Assembly (NCBI GenBank): GCA_937928755.1
Contig: CALEZI010000163.1
Location: 1 to 32,628 of the forward strand
DNA from: an uncultured Rhodanobacteraceae bacterium
Lineage (GTDB): Bacteria; Pseudomonadota; Gammaproteobacteria; Xanthomonadales; SZUA-5
Direction: 5' to 3'
Length of the DNA: 32,628 nucleotides
Positions 9,522 to 18,648 of the stretch are shown here, piece by piece. The position numbers were made by a program, and so were the translations under genes. The notes below the pieces were generated by a model. It had not been told where the DNA came from. It saw only the letters and a program-made list of their open reading frames with translations, and did no database searches. Numbering within the stretch: the stretch's first letter is position 1; every line of letters starts with the position of its first letter.

Positions 9522-10697
9522 TCACCGCGGCGGCGGCGGTGGCGGCATCGGTGGCGGGCTCATGAAGGGCGCCGGGGCGGGGGCATTGCGCGCGCTGTTG
9601 CGCGACCACAGGGCGATCGCCACGACGATCGCGAGCACGATGCCGACCGCCCACAGCGGTCGCACCAGGATCCACGACAACACGATCGTGATGCTGGCGA
9701 GCACCGCTGCGATCACGAAGGCGACCATGCCGGTGAAGGTGCCCACAACGCGTCCGAGCGGCGGCAGCACGGCGGCCAGCGTGGCCAGTGGGCCAAGCAT
9801 CATCGAGAACGCGATCCACAGCAGCACGAAGCCGACCGCACGCAGCACCCAGCCGATCATCGAGTTGCTGGATTGCGCATGCTCGACCAGCGCCGCGGCG
9901 TCGTGGACGCCGGCTTCGACCAGAAAGATCAGCGTTTGCGCCGGGCTGGTCCAGGCCGTGAAACCGTCGCCATCGGCCTGTGCCATCACCGAGGCCGGCT
10001 GCGGTGGCACCGCACTGTATTTGACCCTGAGGTCGCCGATCTTCGGCGAGCCTGGATTGCCGCCGCGGTAAAGCATGTGCGCATCGACGAGACGGAATCC
10101 GTCGGGGAAACCTCCGTTTTCGGACAGCACCAGCTCCTGGCCGTCGAGTTCCCGCAGGATCGGCTCGCCGGCACGCCAGGCGCCGATGCGCGCGTCCGAG
10201 ACCGAAAAGTTCTGGTCGCGATACGGCATCGACGATGGGTTTGCATGGCCGCTCTCATGGAAATTGCCGGAGTTGATCGGCTTGTCGTCCCACACTTTTT
10301 CGTAGGTGTAGGTGGTGATCCGCTCCTTGCCGCCGCCGAGCTTCTCGCGCTCCTCGGTCTTCTTCTTCTCTTTCCACTGGTACATCTCGACCGAGCGCCG
10401 CAGCACCAGCGCCGGCGCCTCGATGCCGAAATCCGGATCCCGCGCTCGCTCGCGGCTGGTGACTTGCGCGCTCAGGTAAACCAGTTTGCCGTTGATCGCC
10501 GGATCGATCCGGTCGGCAGCCGTCGTCTGCACCGTCTCGCCGGCAGCCTTGAGGCCCTTGTAGTTCTTCAGCGTGCGATGCTCGTTCCACGCCAGCAGCA
10601 CCAAGCCGGCGATCACCAGCACGAACGAGAACAGGAAGCCGAAGAAGGACGACTTCAGCCGGCTCCACCAGGAGATGTTCTCGGTGACGGTGGGCAT
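9522..10697 (-). CDS. TMEM43 (LUMA) family membrane protein
   Basis: This 391-aa inner-membrane protein has the TMEM43 family layout. One N-terminal helix (about 17-37, SSFFGFLFSFVLVIAGLVLL) is followed by a large soluble domain, including RRSVEMYQWKE, ERITTYTYEKVW and FSVSDARIGAWR. Three hydrophobic segments lie between about 280 and 370, and the tail is Pro-rich (APAPAPFMSPPPMPPPPPPR). Family function is poorly known in bacteria. It lies between oleA and oleB on the same strand, so it may be co-transcribed with them. The ATG at 10697 has no clear ribosome-binding site. Confidence 0.88.
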   Translation of the reverse strand: MPTVTENISWWSRLKSSFFGFLFSFVLVIAGLVLLAWNEHRTLKNYKGLKAAGETVQTTAADRIDPAINGKLVYLSAQVTSRERARDPDFGIEAPALVLRRSVEMYQWKEKKKTEEREKLGGGKERITTYTYEKVWDDKPINSGNFHESGHANPSSMPYRDQNFSVSDARIGAWRAGEPILRELDGQELVLSENGGFPDGFRLVDAHMLYRGGNPGSPKIGDLRVKYSAVPPQPASVMAQADGDGFTAWTSPAQTLIFLVEAGVHDAAALVEHAQSSNSMIGWVLRAVGFVLLWIAFSMMLGPLATLAAVLPPLGRVVGTFTGMVAFVIAAVLASITIVLSWILVRPLWAVGIVLAIVVAIALWSRNSARNAPAPAPFMSPPPMPPPPPPR

Positions 10698-10703
10698 GGG
10701 GCA

Positions 10704-10848
10704 GGAAAAAGGAAAAGGGAAAATGGAAAAAGGAGAGCGTGCGGGTCCAGATCATCGCCCCAATCCAAGTGCGATGGGAAGAACCCGGAACGACAATGGG
10801 CCGGCTTCCTCGCAACCACCCTTTTCCTTTTTTCCTTTACCTTTTCCC
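10704..10848. repeat. Facing pair of 7-base-period purine/pyrimidine arrays
   Basis: The left arm (10704-10738) is five consecutive 7-base units, four of form GGAAAAN and the last GGAGAGC. The right arm (10819-10848) is CCTTTTC-like with slightly irregular period. GGAAAAGGG (10711-10719) is perfectly inverted at 10819-10827. The pair fills the 156-bp spacer between oleA and the TMEM43 gene, including the place where the latter's ribosome-binding site should be. Confidence 0.7.
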
Positions 10849-10853
10849 TGCTG

Positions 10854-11870
10854 CTACCACACCACCTCAGCCATCGAACAGTTCAACCCCGAGCCGATGC
10901 CGAGCAGGGCGACGCGCTTGCCCTTGACCAGGCGGCCCGATTCGTTGAGCTTGGAAAGCGCGGTCGGCAATGACGCCGGGCCGATGTTGCCGAACTCCGG
11001 GAAGATCGTCAGCACCTTGCGCGGGTCGATGCCGAGCACCTTGACCAGTTCTTCGGTGTGCACGCGGCTGACCTGGTGCACGACGAACTCGTCGATCTCG
11101 CCCACCGCCCAGCCGAACATCTCGCGCGCCGCGCCGTAGGTCTTGCCGGCCAGTTTCAGGCCCTCGATCAGCAAGGTCTTGGTGTCGGTAACCATGCGGT
11201 CGATGTTGCCCGAACACAGCCGCGAGAACTGCGTCGCCGAACGCGATACGCTGCCGAGGTAACGATGGCCATCCGGGTACAGGTCGGCATTCGCCAAAAC
11301 CATGGCTACGCCGCCGGAGCCCAGCGTCAGCGACGCGAACTCGTCGCGGAACTGATCGGCGGTGACGTTCGGTCCGCTCAGGCGCTGGATGGTCTGCTCG
11401 GTGATGTAACGGCTGCACTCGCCGTCGACGATCATTGCGTACTCGATGTCGCCGCGCTCGATCATGTGCGCGGCGATATCCATGCCATTGAGGAAGGCCA
11501 GGCAGGCATTGCCGACATCGAAGTTCTGGCAGTTTTCCGGCAGGCGCAGCTTGCCGGCGACGATGCTGGCGGTCGACGGCTCGAGAAAATCGCGGCACAC
11601 CGAGGTATTCACCAGGATGCCGATCTTCTCGCGCGGAATGCCGGTCTCGGCCAGCACCTTTTCCGCCGCCAGCGCGGCAGCGTCCGAAGGCACCATGCCT
11701 TCGTCCCAGACGCGCCGCGCGTCGATGCCGGCGACGCCTTCGAGCAAATCGGTGCGCACACCGAGACGCTCCATCGAGGGCAACAAGCGAGCGACGATAT
11801 CCGCCGACGACACGCGGTTCGGGGCGTCGACATGGGCGACAGAAGCAATGGCGACGTGCTGGAAGCGCAT
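10854..11870 (-). CDS. oleA: OleA, thiolase-fold acyl-CoA condensing enzyme
   Basis: OleA joins two long-chain acyl-CoAs by non-decarboxylative Claisen condensation to a 2-alkyl-3-keto acid, the first step of long-chain olefin synthesis. The 338-aa protein closely resembles Xanthomonas campestris OleA: start MRFQHVAIASVAHVDAPN, LEPSTASIV with the catalytic-base Glu97, NACLAFLNGMDIAA with nucleophile Cys123, HQVSR with His265, GNIGPAS with Asn295, and end GIGSGLNCSMAEVVW. Spacing among Cys, His and Asn equals that of the characterised enzyme. It is the first gene of a minus-strand group oleA > TMEM43 > oleB. oleC and oleD are not in this window. FabH-like ketosynthase is the generic alternative, but the motifs favour OleA. 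Confidence 0.93.
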   Translation of the reverse strand: MRFQHVAIASVAHVDAPNRVSSADIVARLLPSMERLGVRTDLLEGVAGIDARRVWDEGMVPSDAAALAAEKVLAETGIPREKIGILVNTSVCRDFLEPSTASIVAGKLRLPENCQNFDVGNACLAFLNGMDIAAHMIERGDIEYAMIVDGECSRYITEQTIQRLSGPNVTADQFRDEFASLTLGSGGVAMVLANADLYPDGHRYLGSVSRSATQFSRLCSGNIDRMVTDTKTLLIEGLKLAGKTYGAAREMFGWAVGEIDEFVVHQVSRVHTEELVKVLGIDPRKVLTIFPEFGNIGPASLPTALSKLNESGRLVKGKRVALLGIGSGLNCSMAEVVW

Positions 11871-12049
11871 TCTGGACAGGCGTCAGGATCAAAGGAGTGG
11901 GAAGTTATAGCCTTGGCCGCATAGAGCGCAAGCTTGAAGTGCGCCTGGGTGGCATTTGCGACACTCGCCGAATGGCCGTGGCGGGCCCGTTCAGCGCGAT
12001 GTTCAAGCGCCACGGCTATGCTGACGCCATCGATGCCGCCGGCTTGCAC

Positions 12050-14134
12050 ATGACCTTGCGCTTCCACTTTGCGGCGATTTTCGCGCTGCTGTCCAGCGGC
12101 GCTGCCGAAGCCGTCGTCGAATTCCGCGGCCAGACCGCCAGCGGCGCCTACTTTGTTGCCCAGGTCCCGGACGCCTGGCGTAGCGGCGATCGCCTGGTGC
12201 TGGTCAATCACGGTTACGACATCGGACCGATCAGCGACAATCCCGATTTCGGGCCGGCGGTGTTGCGCCAGCGCATGCTGGCCAAGGGTTATGCGATTGC
12301 TGCATCGAGCTACAGCCAGCGCGGCTGGGCCTTGTTCCAGACCGCTCGCGACCATCGTGAGCTGGTAACCGCGTTTGCGGCGCGCTTTGGTTTGCCCGGA
12401 GCGATCATCGCCAGCGGTGGATCGTTGGGTGGCCTGGTGGCGATGCAGCAGGCCGAGCAAGGCGATCTTGGCGCCCCGGTGACGGGCATCTATGCCCTCT
12501 GCGCACCGTTGGCGGGTAGCCGCGTCTGGGAGCAGGCGCTGGATATACGTCTGAGCTACGACGCCGTCTGCGAGAACGTCACTGGTGGCGAACTGCCGCT
12601 TGGCGATCAGGCCTTTCCCTACATCCTGCGCGCCGAAGATCTCGGCGACTACGACGACCTCCAGGGGGGCGGCGAGCTGGCGTTGCGCATCGCCAAATGC
12701 ACCGGCTACGGATTGCCGGGCGCTCTGGTCACCAGCGGCATGCGCGAGCGCTACGCGCGCTTGCGCGCGGCCACCGGCGTGGACGACGCGTTCTTTCTGG
12801 AAAACATGTTCTACGCCACCTATGGCCTCGGCGATCTTTATCGCGATCCGTTGAAGATCGGCGAACGCGCGGCCATCTCGAACCGCAATGTGATCTATCC
12901 CGAGGAACGCGTGCAGCGCGATATCCGCCGAGTCGATGCGGATGCTTTCGCCAGCCTCGACCTGAAGCGTCACTTTCAGCCGCAGGGGCGCATCGGCAAT
13001 GCGAAACTGCTGACCACCCACACCTCGCGCGACGGCCTGGTGTCGCCGGCGCATGCGCACGCACTCGACGGGCGGGTCGCCGAAGCACAATGGAGCCGCG
13101 CCTTTGTCGTCGAGTCCGCGCCCAGCCACTGCGGCTACAACGGCAACGAACTGGTCGGTGGTTTCGAGGCGTTGACCGCGTGGATCGATGGCGGCAACCA
13201 ACCCGACGCGGCGGCGATCCAGGCTGCGTGCGAGCGTGAACGAATGGCCAATCCAACGCTCGGTGCCTGTCGTTACGACCCGGCCTACTCAGCGCCGCCG
13301 TTGGCGCAGGCGATCAAGCCGCGCAACGACCCCGGCGCGGTCGTCGACGAGCGTGTCAGCGGCCTCTGGTACGATCCGGCACGCTCGGGCGAGGGTTATC
13401 TGATCGAGGCCCTTGAAGCCGGCCTGGTCAGCGTCACCGCCTTCACTTTCCCGGAGGTCGGCAGCCCTGCCGATCAAGCCTGGTTCACCGGTCTCGGTCG
13501 GGTGGTCGACAACAACCTGGTGGTCGATGTGATCGTCGGCCGCCGCAACGGCAGCTTCGGAGCAAGCTTCGACCCAACGACGCTGCAGTCGATCGACCTC
13601 GGCCGCTTCGACGCCGCCTTGAGCAACTGCGGTACGGGCGAGCAACGCGTGCAGGCTGTCCCACCTTACGACTCGTCGCGCCGACCGCTGCAGCGGCTGT
13701 CGCGGATCGGCGCTGCGCGCTGTCCTGGCGAGGGCGTGCCCGCCAGCATTTCGCCGTTCGTGCACTGGAGCGGAGCGTGGTACGAGGCCGACAAACCCGG
13801 CCGTGGGCTGTTCCTGCAGGTACAGGACGATGGCCGCGCGTTTCTCGTGTGGTTCAGTTTCCGCCCGGACGGCGAGCCCGCCTGGATCATCGGCGAAGGC
13901 CGCGCCGAAGGCGGCGATCTGCTGTTCTCCGCGCTCACCCGGCCAGTGGGTACGCGTTATGGCGCGGCGTTCAACCCGGCCGAGGTGCGCGTGGATCCCT
14001 GGGGTAGCGCGCGCCTGTCCGGCGACGGCTGCAGCGGCATCAGCGTCGACTACGATTCGATCCAGTCGGGCTTTGGGACCGGGAACATCGCGCTGACGCG
14101 TTTGACCACGCCGCTCGGCGCTGGATGCCGGTAG
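12050..14134 (+). CDS. Secreted alpha/beta hydrolase with two C-terminal WYDPA-type domains
   Basis: From the ATG at 12050 the product is 694 aa with a signal peptide (MTLRFHFAAIFALLSSGAAE). Residues about 25-380 form an alpha/beta hydrolase: NHGYD (oxyanion region), IIASGGSLGG with Ser125, THTSRDGLVSP with Asp328 and APSHCGY with His360, an arrangement like tannase/feruloyl-esterase relatives. Two related C-terminal modules follow: GLWYDPARSGEG (about 439-449) and GAWYEADKPGRG (about 575-586), each continuing into a small beta-rich stretch with paired cysteines nearby. Similar WYDPA modules are common on exported proteins of Xanthomonas relatives; their role is not known to me. The frame is open upstream to 11897, but the signal peptide fixes the likely start. 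Substrate is unknown. Confidence 0.82.
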   Translation: MTLRFHFAAIFALLSSGAAEAVVEFRGQTASGAYFVAQVPDAWRSGDRLVLVNHGYDIGPISDNPDFGPAVLRQRMLAKGYAIAASSYSQRGWALFQTARDHRELVTAFAARFGLPGAIIASGGSLGGLVAMQQAEQGDLGAPVTGIYALCAPLAGSRVWEQALDIRLSYDAVCENVTGGELPLGDQAFPYILRAEDLGDYDDLQGGGELALRIAKCTGYGLPGALVTSGMRERYARLRAATGVDDAFFLENMFYATYGLGDLYRDPLKIGERAAISNRNVIYPEERVQRDIRRVDADAFASLDLKRHFQPQGRIGNAKLLTTHTSRDGLVSPAHAHALDGRVAEAQWSRAFVVESAPSHCGYNGNELVGGFEALTAWIDGGNQPDAAAIQAACERERMANPTLGACRYDPAYSAPPLAQAIKPRNDPGAVVDERVSGLWYDPARSGEGYLIEALEAGLVSVTAFTFPEVGSPADQAWFTGLGRVVDNNLVVDVIVGRRNGSFGASFDPTTLQSIDLGRFDAALSNCGTGEQRVQAVPPYDSSRRPLQRLSRIGAARCPGEGVPASISPFVHWSGAWYEADKPGRGLFLQVQDDGRAFLVWFSFRPDGEPAWIIGEGRAEGGDLLFSALTRPVGTRYGAAFNPAEVRVDPWGSARLSGDGCSGISVDYDSIQSGFGTGNIALTRLTTPLGAGCR

Positions 14135-14138
14135 CGGT

Positions 14139-14165
14139 GGAACCCCGGCCATCGGCCGGGATTCC
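14139..14165. other. Hairpin after the hydrolase gene
   Basis: GGAACCCCGGCC (14139-14150) pairs with GGCCGGGATTCC (14154-14165), with one mismatch and an ATC loop, five bases after the stop codon. There is no T tract on either strand, so it may be a dispersed hairpin and not an intrinsic terminator. A related CCCGGC/GCCGGG hairpin occurs in front of speE at 17723-17740. Confidence 0.5.
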
Positions 14166-14284
14166 AGCCCGAAGATCTGCAGCTGTCGTGGATTGGCAGG
14201 ACATTGCGGCGGATCCTTCGCCGACGAAGGACCCGGTCCACACGATCCTCGGCCGTTGTTTCCAACAACCGCATGTACAGTCGC

Positions 14285-17200
14285 TCAATCCAGCGGCACG
14301 CCCGGCTTGCCGAAGTCGCTCGGCGCTGCCGGTGTGACGATCGGCTTGATCGGGTTCTTCTCAAGTTCGGCCAGCAGCACCTCGACCGCCTTCTCCAGGC
14401 TCGGATCGCGGCCCTGGGCGACCAGGTGCGGGGTATCGATCACCTCGATATCCGGGCTGACGCCCTCGTTTTCGACCGCCCAGTTGCCGTCCTTGTCGGT
14501 GAATCGGAAAGTGGCGGCGGTGGTCGTGCCGCCGTCGACCAGCCCCGGATTGCCGGAAACGCCGATCAGGCCCCCCCAGGTGCGCGTGCCGATCAGCGGG
14601 CCGAGCTTGAGTTCGCGGAAGTAGAAGGGCAGGGCGTCGCCGCCCGACGAGGACTGGCCGTTGATCAACATTGCCTTGGGACCGCGGTGCGACAGGAATG
14701 GTTGCGCCTGCGGTTCCAGGCCGCGGCGCTTCCAGTAGTTCAGCGGCTTGCGCGCGAGGATCTCGATCATGCGATCGGGGATGAAGCCACCACCGTTGTA
14801 GCGGTCGTCGACGATCAGCGCGTCCTTGTTGATCTGCGCCGGGAACTGCTTGAACAACTCGCGATTGCCCTCGAACAGCGTGTTCGGCAGATGGATGTAG
14901 CCGATCTTCCCGCCGGAGAGGCGATCGACCATCGCCCGGCGTTGTTGCACCCACTCCAGATAGCGCAGGCCTTCTTCGCTGCCCTGGGTCCTGACGTCCA
15001 CCGTGCGTGCGCCGCTCGGGCTGGCTTTGCTGTTGAGCGACAGGCGCACCACGCGCCCCGCCTTGTTCTCCAGCAACTGGTAGAAATTCTTGACCGAATT
15101 TGCCGGGACGCCGTCGACGGCGATGATGTAGTCGCCGACCTTGGCGTCGACGCCGGCTTCGGCCAACGGCGAGCGGAACGGATCGGACCAGTTCTGGCCG
15201 GGGAAAATCTTGTCGATGCGGAAGTAACCGCCGTCGCCGACGCTGACTTCGGCACCGAGAAAACCGCCGGCCTTGCGCGGCACCTGGGGCTCATCGCCGC
15301 GCTCGACGTAGATGTGGCCGGCGTTGAGTTCGCCCGCCATCTCGTTGATCAGATGATCGAGATCGTTGCGGTGCGCCACGCTCGGCAATAGCGCCGCGTA
15401 CTTCTGGTAGATCGCCTCCCAGTCGTTGCCGTGCATGCCGGGGTCGTAGAACCAGTCGCGCCAGACGCGCCAGCCATCGCGCAGGATCTGCGCCCACTCC
15501 ACCCTGGGATCGATGCGCTGCTCCAGTCTTGCCAGATCCAGCGTCTTGCTGGTGTCCTGATCGGGCTTGGCTTCGATGATGCCGAGTTTGTCCTGGCCGG
15601 CGCGGAACAGAATCTTTTCGCCATTGGCCGACAGCGTGTAACCACCGATGCCCTTGGCCAGCGTGGTTTCCTTGCGCGCCTCGATATCGAAATGCTTGAG
15701 ATCGCCGACACCGCCTTGCGGGTTGCCGACCGCGACAAAGAGAACGCCGCTGGCATTGGCGGTCAGGCCGCCATAGGTGCCGGGCGCCACGCCCAGTGCC
15801 GTAATGCGCGCATCGAATCCGGCGGTATCGAAGCGGATCGGCTTCTTTTCCTCCGCTTTCGGCTTGTCCGCGCTTGCCGTCGCGGCGACGACGGGCGCGA
15901 TCTCGTCGCTCTTCGGCCGGCCCAGCGCCGGACCATCGGCCGCCAGCGTGACGGCGTAGATGCGCGTGGCGTTGGTGTAGAGGTAATTGAACTCGTAGGC
16001 GGAGAACGTCAGGTTGTGGTCGCGATTGGACAGGAAATAAAGGTAGCGGCCCTTGGGATCGAATGCCGGGTTCTGCGCATCGAAATCGCCGAATGTCAGT
16101 TGCGAAGCACTGCCGCCGACCTTGTAGTGCCACAGCCGCTGCAGGCCGGTCTCATCGGTTTTCACCCACACCAGGTGTTGACCGTCGGGTGACCACACGT
16201 AGGTGGTGATTTCATTGCCGACGGTCGCGGTGTCGACATCGGCGGTGTTGCCGCTGGCGACATCGACGACGCGCAGCCGGTTCTTCTTGTCGCCATACGC
16301 AATGCGTTTGCCGTCCGGCGACCACAGCGGCTGGAAGCGCCAGATATCGCCATCGGTGGTCACCCGGCGGGGCTCGCCGCTGCCGTCCGATGCGCGCAGG
16401 TAGATTTCGTATTCCCCGCTGGCGTCTGACAGGTAAACCACTTGCTGGCCATCCGGCGAGAAGCTGGCGCTGATCTCGCGCGCGCCAGGCGTATGGCTGA
16501 TGTTGCGGATCTCGCCATCCTTGGCCGGCACCGTGTACAGATCGCCGCGCGCGGCAATCAGCGCGCGCTCGCCGTTCGGCGACAGATCGACGCTCTCGAT
16601 CTGGCCGGCAACATTCTTGATCGACGGCAGCAGGTCCTTGCGATCGCCGATCACGGTGATCGACAACTGCTTCGCCTGATTGTCGGCCGGCGTGTACAAC
16701 CACAGCGCGCCAGCTTGCTCGAAGACGATTGCGTCCGCCCCGGCGCTCGGCCAGAGCACGTCAAAGTCCTTGAAATCGGTGACTTTGCTCGGCTCTCCAC
16801 CCTGCGGCGACACACTCCAGAGGTTCAGCGTGTACTCGCGATCCGAGGTGAAATAGATGCGGTCGCCCACCCAGGTCGGCTGGTTGTCGGTGCCGCGATG
16901 GCGGGTGATCTGGCGCGAGTGGTTGTTCTTCAGGTCGTAGACCCAGACTTCCTGGGCGCGTCCGCCACGGGTGCGCTTCCAGGTGCGGAACTCGCGATCG
17001 ATCGGGGTGTAGACATAACTCTGGCCGTCCGGCGAAAGCATGCCGCCACCGGTTTCCGGCACCGGCAGCGGTTTCTCCATGCCACCGGCCACCGGCACCA
17101 GGTAGGGAATTCCGGCGCGGTCGTCGAGCGGGAAACGGTTCATGCGCACGACGATGTGCGCTCCGTCCGGGGTCCAGTCGAGCACGCGGTAGTCGAAGCC

Positions 17201-17542
17201 GCCGCGTGGCGGCTGCGGACCGACGTCCGAGTACCAGGTCAACTGCCTCGGTGGCGCGGAACCATCCGCTGGCATCACCCAAACCTGGCGCGTGCCCGAG
17301 TATTGCGCCGAAAACGCGATCCAGCGCCCGTCCGGCGAAAACTTGGGGAACAGTTCGAGGCCATCATGCGAGGTCAGGCGTGTGGCCGTCCCGCCCGCAC
17401 GCGGCACCGTGTAGATGTCTCCGGCATGCACGAACGCGATGTGCGTGGCGGACACGTCGGGAAAGCGCAGCAGGCGGGTGTCGGCCTGCGCGGGCTGCGC
17501 AAGCGCGGTGGCGAGGGCCAGGCCGAGGGCGGTTCGGATCAT
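14285..17542 (-). CDS. Tricorn-type S41 protease
   Basis: This 1085-aa protein has the tricorn protease architecture: a signal peptide (MIRTALGLALATALAQPAQA), then WD40/TolB-like beta-propellers with repeated FSPDG, WTPDG and WSPDG motifs to about residue 560. A C-terminal half with a helical cap, PDZ domain and S41 catalytic domain follows. Catalytic candidates are His743 in NAGHIYVERGDE and Ser965 in NGQSSSGGDALPFYF, close to the positions in the archaeal enzyme (His746, Ser965). The signal peptide implies a periplasmic protein that degrades peptides, unlike the cytosolic archaeal tricorn. The start at 17542 is chosen for the signal peptide; an upstream ATG at 17605 would add Arg-rich sequence. 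It is divergent from speE. Confidence 0.92.
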   Translation of the reverse strand: MIRTALGLALATALAQPAQADTRLLRFPDVSATHIAFVHAGDIYTVPRAGGTATRLTSHDGLELFPKFSPDGRWIAFSAQYSGTRQVWVMPADGSAPPRQLTWYSDVGPQPPRGGFDYRVLDWTPDGAHIVVRMNRFPLDDRAGIPYLVPVAGGMEKPLPVPETGGGMLSPDGQSYVYTPIDREFRTWKRTRGGRAQEVWVYDLKNNHSRQITRHRGTDNQPTWVGDRIYFTSDREYTLNLWSVSPQGGEPSKVTDFKDFDVLWPSAGADAIVFEQAGALWLYTPADNQAKQLSITVIGDRKDLLPSIKNVAGQIESVDLSPNGERALIAARGDLYTVPAKDGEIRNISHTPGAREISASFSPDGQQVVYLSDASGEYEIYLRASDGSGEPRRVTTDGDIWRFQPLWSPDGKRIAYGDKKNRLRVVDVASGNTADVDTATVGNEITTYVWSPDGQHLVWVKTDETGLQRLWHYKVGGSASQLTFGDFDAQNPAFDPKGRYLYFLSNRDHNLTFSAYEFNYLYTNATRIYAVTLAADGPALGRPKSDEIAPVVAATASADKPKAEEKKPIRFDTAGFDARITALGVAPGTYGGLTANASGVLFVAVGNPQGGVGDLKHFDIEARKETTLAKGIGGYTLSANGEKILFRAGQDKLGIIEAKPDQDTSKTLDLARLEQRIDPRVEWAQILRDGWRVWRDWFYDPGMHGNDWEAIYQKYAALLPSVAHRNDLDHLINEMAGELNAGHIYVERGDEPQVPRKAGGFLGAEVSVGDGGYFRIDKIFPGQNWSDPFRSPLAEAGVDAKVGDYIIAVDGVPANSVKNFYQLLENKAGRVVRLSLNSKASPSGARTVDVRTQGSEEGLRYLEWVQQRRAMVDRLSGGKIGYIHLPNTLFEGNRELFKQFPAQINKDALIVDDRYNGGGFIPDRMIEILARKPLNYWKRRGLEPQAQPFLSHRGPKAMLINGQSSSGGDALPFYFRELKLGPLIGTRTWGGLIGVSGNPGLVDGGTTTAATFRFTDKDGNWAVENEGVSPDIEVIDTPHLVAQGRDPSLEKAVEVLLAELEKNPIKPIVTPAAPSDFGKPGVPLD

Positions 17543-17624
17543 CGGGGGGTTCCGGAGCAGACGCGGGGCCTTGGAGGATAGGCGCCGGCGGGCGCGGTTG
17601 CCCATGCTGAACGTCTTGCCTCAT

Positions 17625-17695
17625 GTAGGAGCGACGTGTACGTCGCGACCCACGCACGTCGAGGTGCTCGGTTGCGACGTACACGTCGCTCCTAC
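17625..17695. repeat. REP-B inverted pair between tricorn and speE
   Basis: GTAGGAGCGACGTGTACGTC at 17625 faces its inverse ending CTCCTAC at 17695. The GTAG head followed by a palindrome is the classic REP form of Stenotrophomonas and Xanthomonas. It sits in the divergent promoter region, which is unusual for REPs. Confidence 0.85.
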
Positions 17696-17777
17696 CAGAG
17701 GCGGCAACCGGCGGCGCGGAATCCCGGCTAGAATGCCGGGTTGTTGATGTCGACAAGCTGGATAGGCACTGCCCCCG

Positions 17778-18638
17778 ATGCACACCCTGGACCAAAACTG
17801 GTACTCCGAAGCCCACGCCGGCTCGAACTCGGCGATTTCGTTCAAGATCAAGCGCTTGTTGCATTCGGAAAAGACGCCATTCCAGACCATCGACATCTAC
17901 GAGACCACCGATTGGGGCAACCTGATGGTGATCGACCAGTGCGTGATGCTGACCACCCGCGACAACTTTCTTTACCACGAGATGATGTCGCATCCGGCGC
18001 TGTTCACCCACCCACGCGCCAAGCGCGTGGTGATCATCGGTGGCGGCGACTGCGGTACGCTGCGCGAGGTGCTCAAGCATGAGGAGGTCGAAGAGGCCGT
18101 CCAGTGCGATATCGACGAGCGCGTGACCCGGCTCGCCGAGCAGTACTTCCCCGAACTGTGCGAGTCCAATGGCGACCCGCGCGCGAAAATCATGTTCGGC
18201 GATGGCATCAAGTTCATGGCCGAACACGAGCCGGACTCGCTCGACGTCATCATCGTCGATTCCACCGATCCGGTCGGTCCCGCCGAGGGCTTGTTCAACC
18301 GGGCCTTCTACCAGTCCTGCCTGAAGGCGCTGCGTCCCGGCGGCATCCTGGTCCAGCAGAGCGAGTCGCCGCTGATCCATCTGCCGCTGATCACCGCCAT
18401 GCGCACGCAGATGAAGGGCGCCGGCTTTGGCTTCCTGCGCACCTTGTGCTTTCCGCAGCCGTGTTATCCGTCCGGCTGGTGGAGCTGCACGATGGCGCGC
18501 AAGGGCATCGACCTCAACAGCTTCCGCGAACGCGGCGCCGCGACCAAGAAGTTCGAAACGCGCTATTACAATGTCGACATCCACCGCGGCGCGCTGGCGA
18601 TGCCGGAGTTCATGAAGTCGGCGTTTCCTGAGGCGTGA
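17778..18638 (+). CDS. speE: Spermidine synthase (polyamine aminopropyltransferase)
   Basis: It transfers the aminopropyl group of decarboxylated S-adenosylmethionine to putrescine, giving spermidine, in the cytoplasm. The 286-aa length is normal. Motifs seen: start HTLDQNWYSEAH, LMVIDQCVMLTTRDNFLYHEM, the nucleotide-binding VVIIGGGDCGTLREVLKH (about 85-102) and the catalytic DSTDPVGPAEGLF. Upstream, TAGAAT at 17729-17734 could be a -10 box; it lies within a CCCGGC/GCCGGG hairpin and has only a poor -35 match. The 3' end is followed at 11 bp by a REP-B pair, and xerC is convergent. No speD is present in this window. Confidence 0.96.
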   Translation: MHTLDQNWYSEAHAGSNSAISFKIKRLLHSEKTPFQTIDIYETTDWGNLMVIDQCVMLTTRDNFLYHEMMSHPALFTHPRAKRVVIIGGGDCGTLREVLKHEEVEEAVQCDIDERVTRLAEQYFPELCESNGDPRAKIMFGDGIKFMAEHEPDSLDVIIVDSTDPVGPAEGLFNRAFYQSCLKALRPGGILVQQSESPLIHLPLITAMRTQMKGAGFGFLRTLCFPQPCYPSGWWSCTMARKGIDLNSFRERGAATKKFETRYYNVDIHRGALAMPEFMKSAFPEA

Positions 18639-18648
18639 AGCCGCCGTT

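Noticed and set aside
14139..14165. Hairpin after the hydrolase gene as an intrinsic terminator
   Set aside because: The stem is good but no T tract follows on either strand, so it is listed only as a hairpin.
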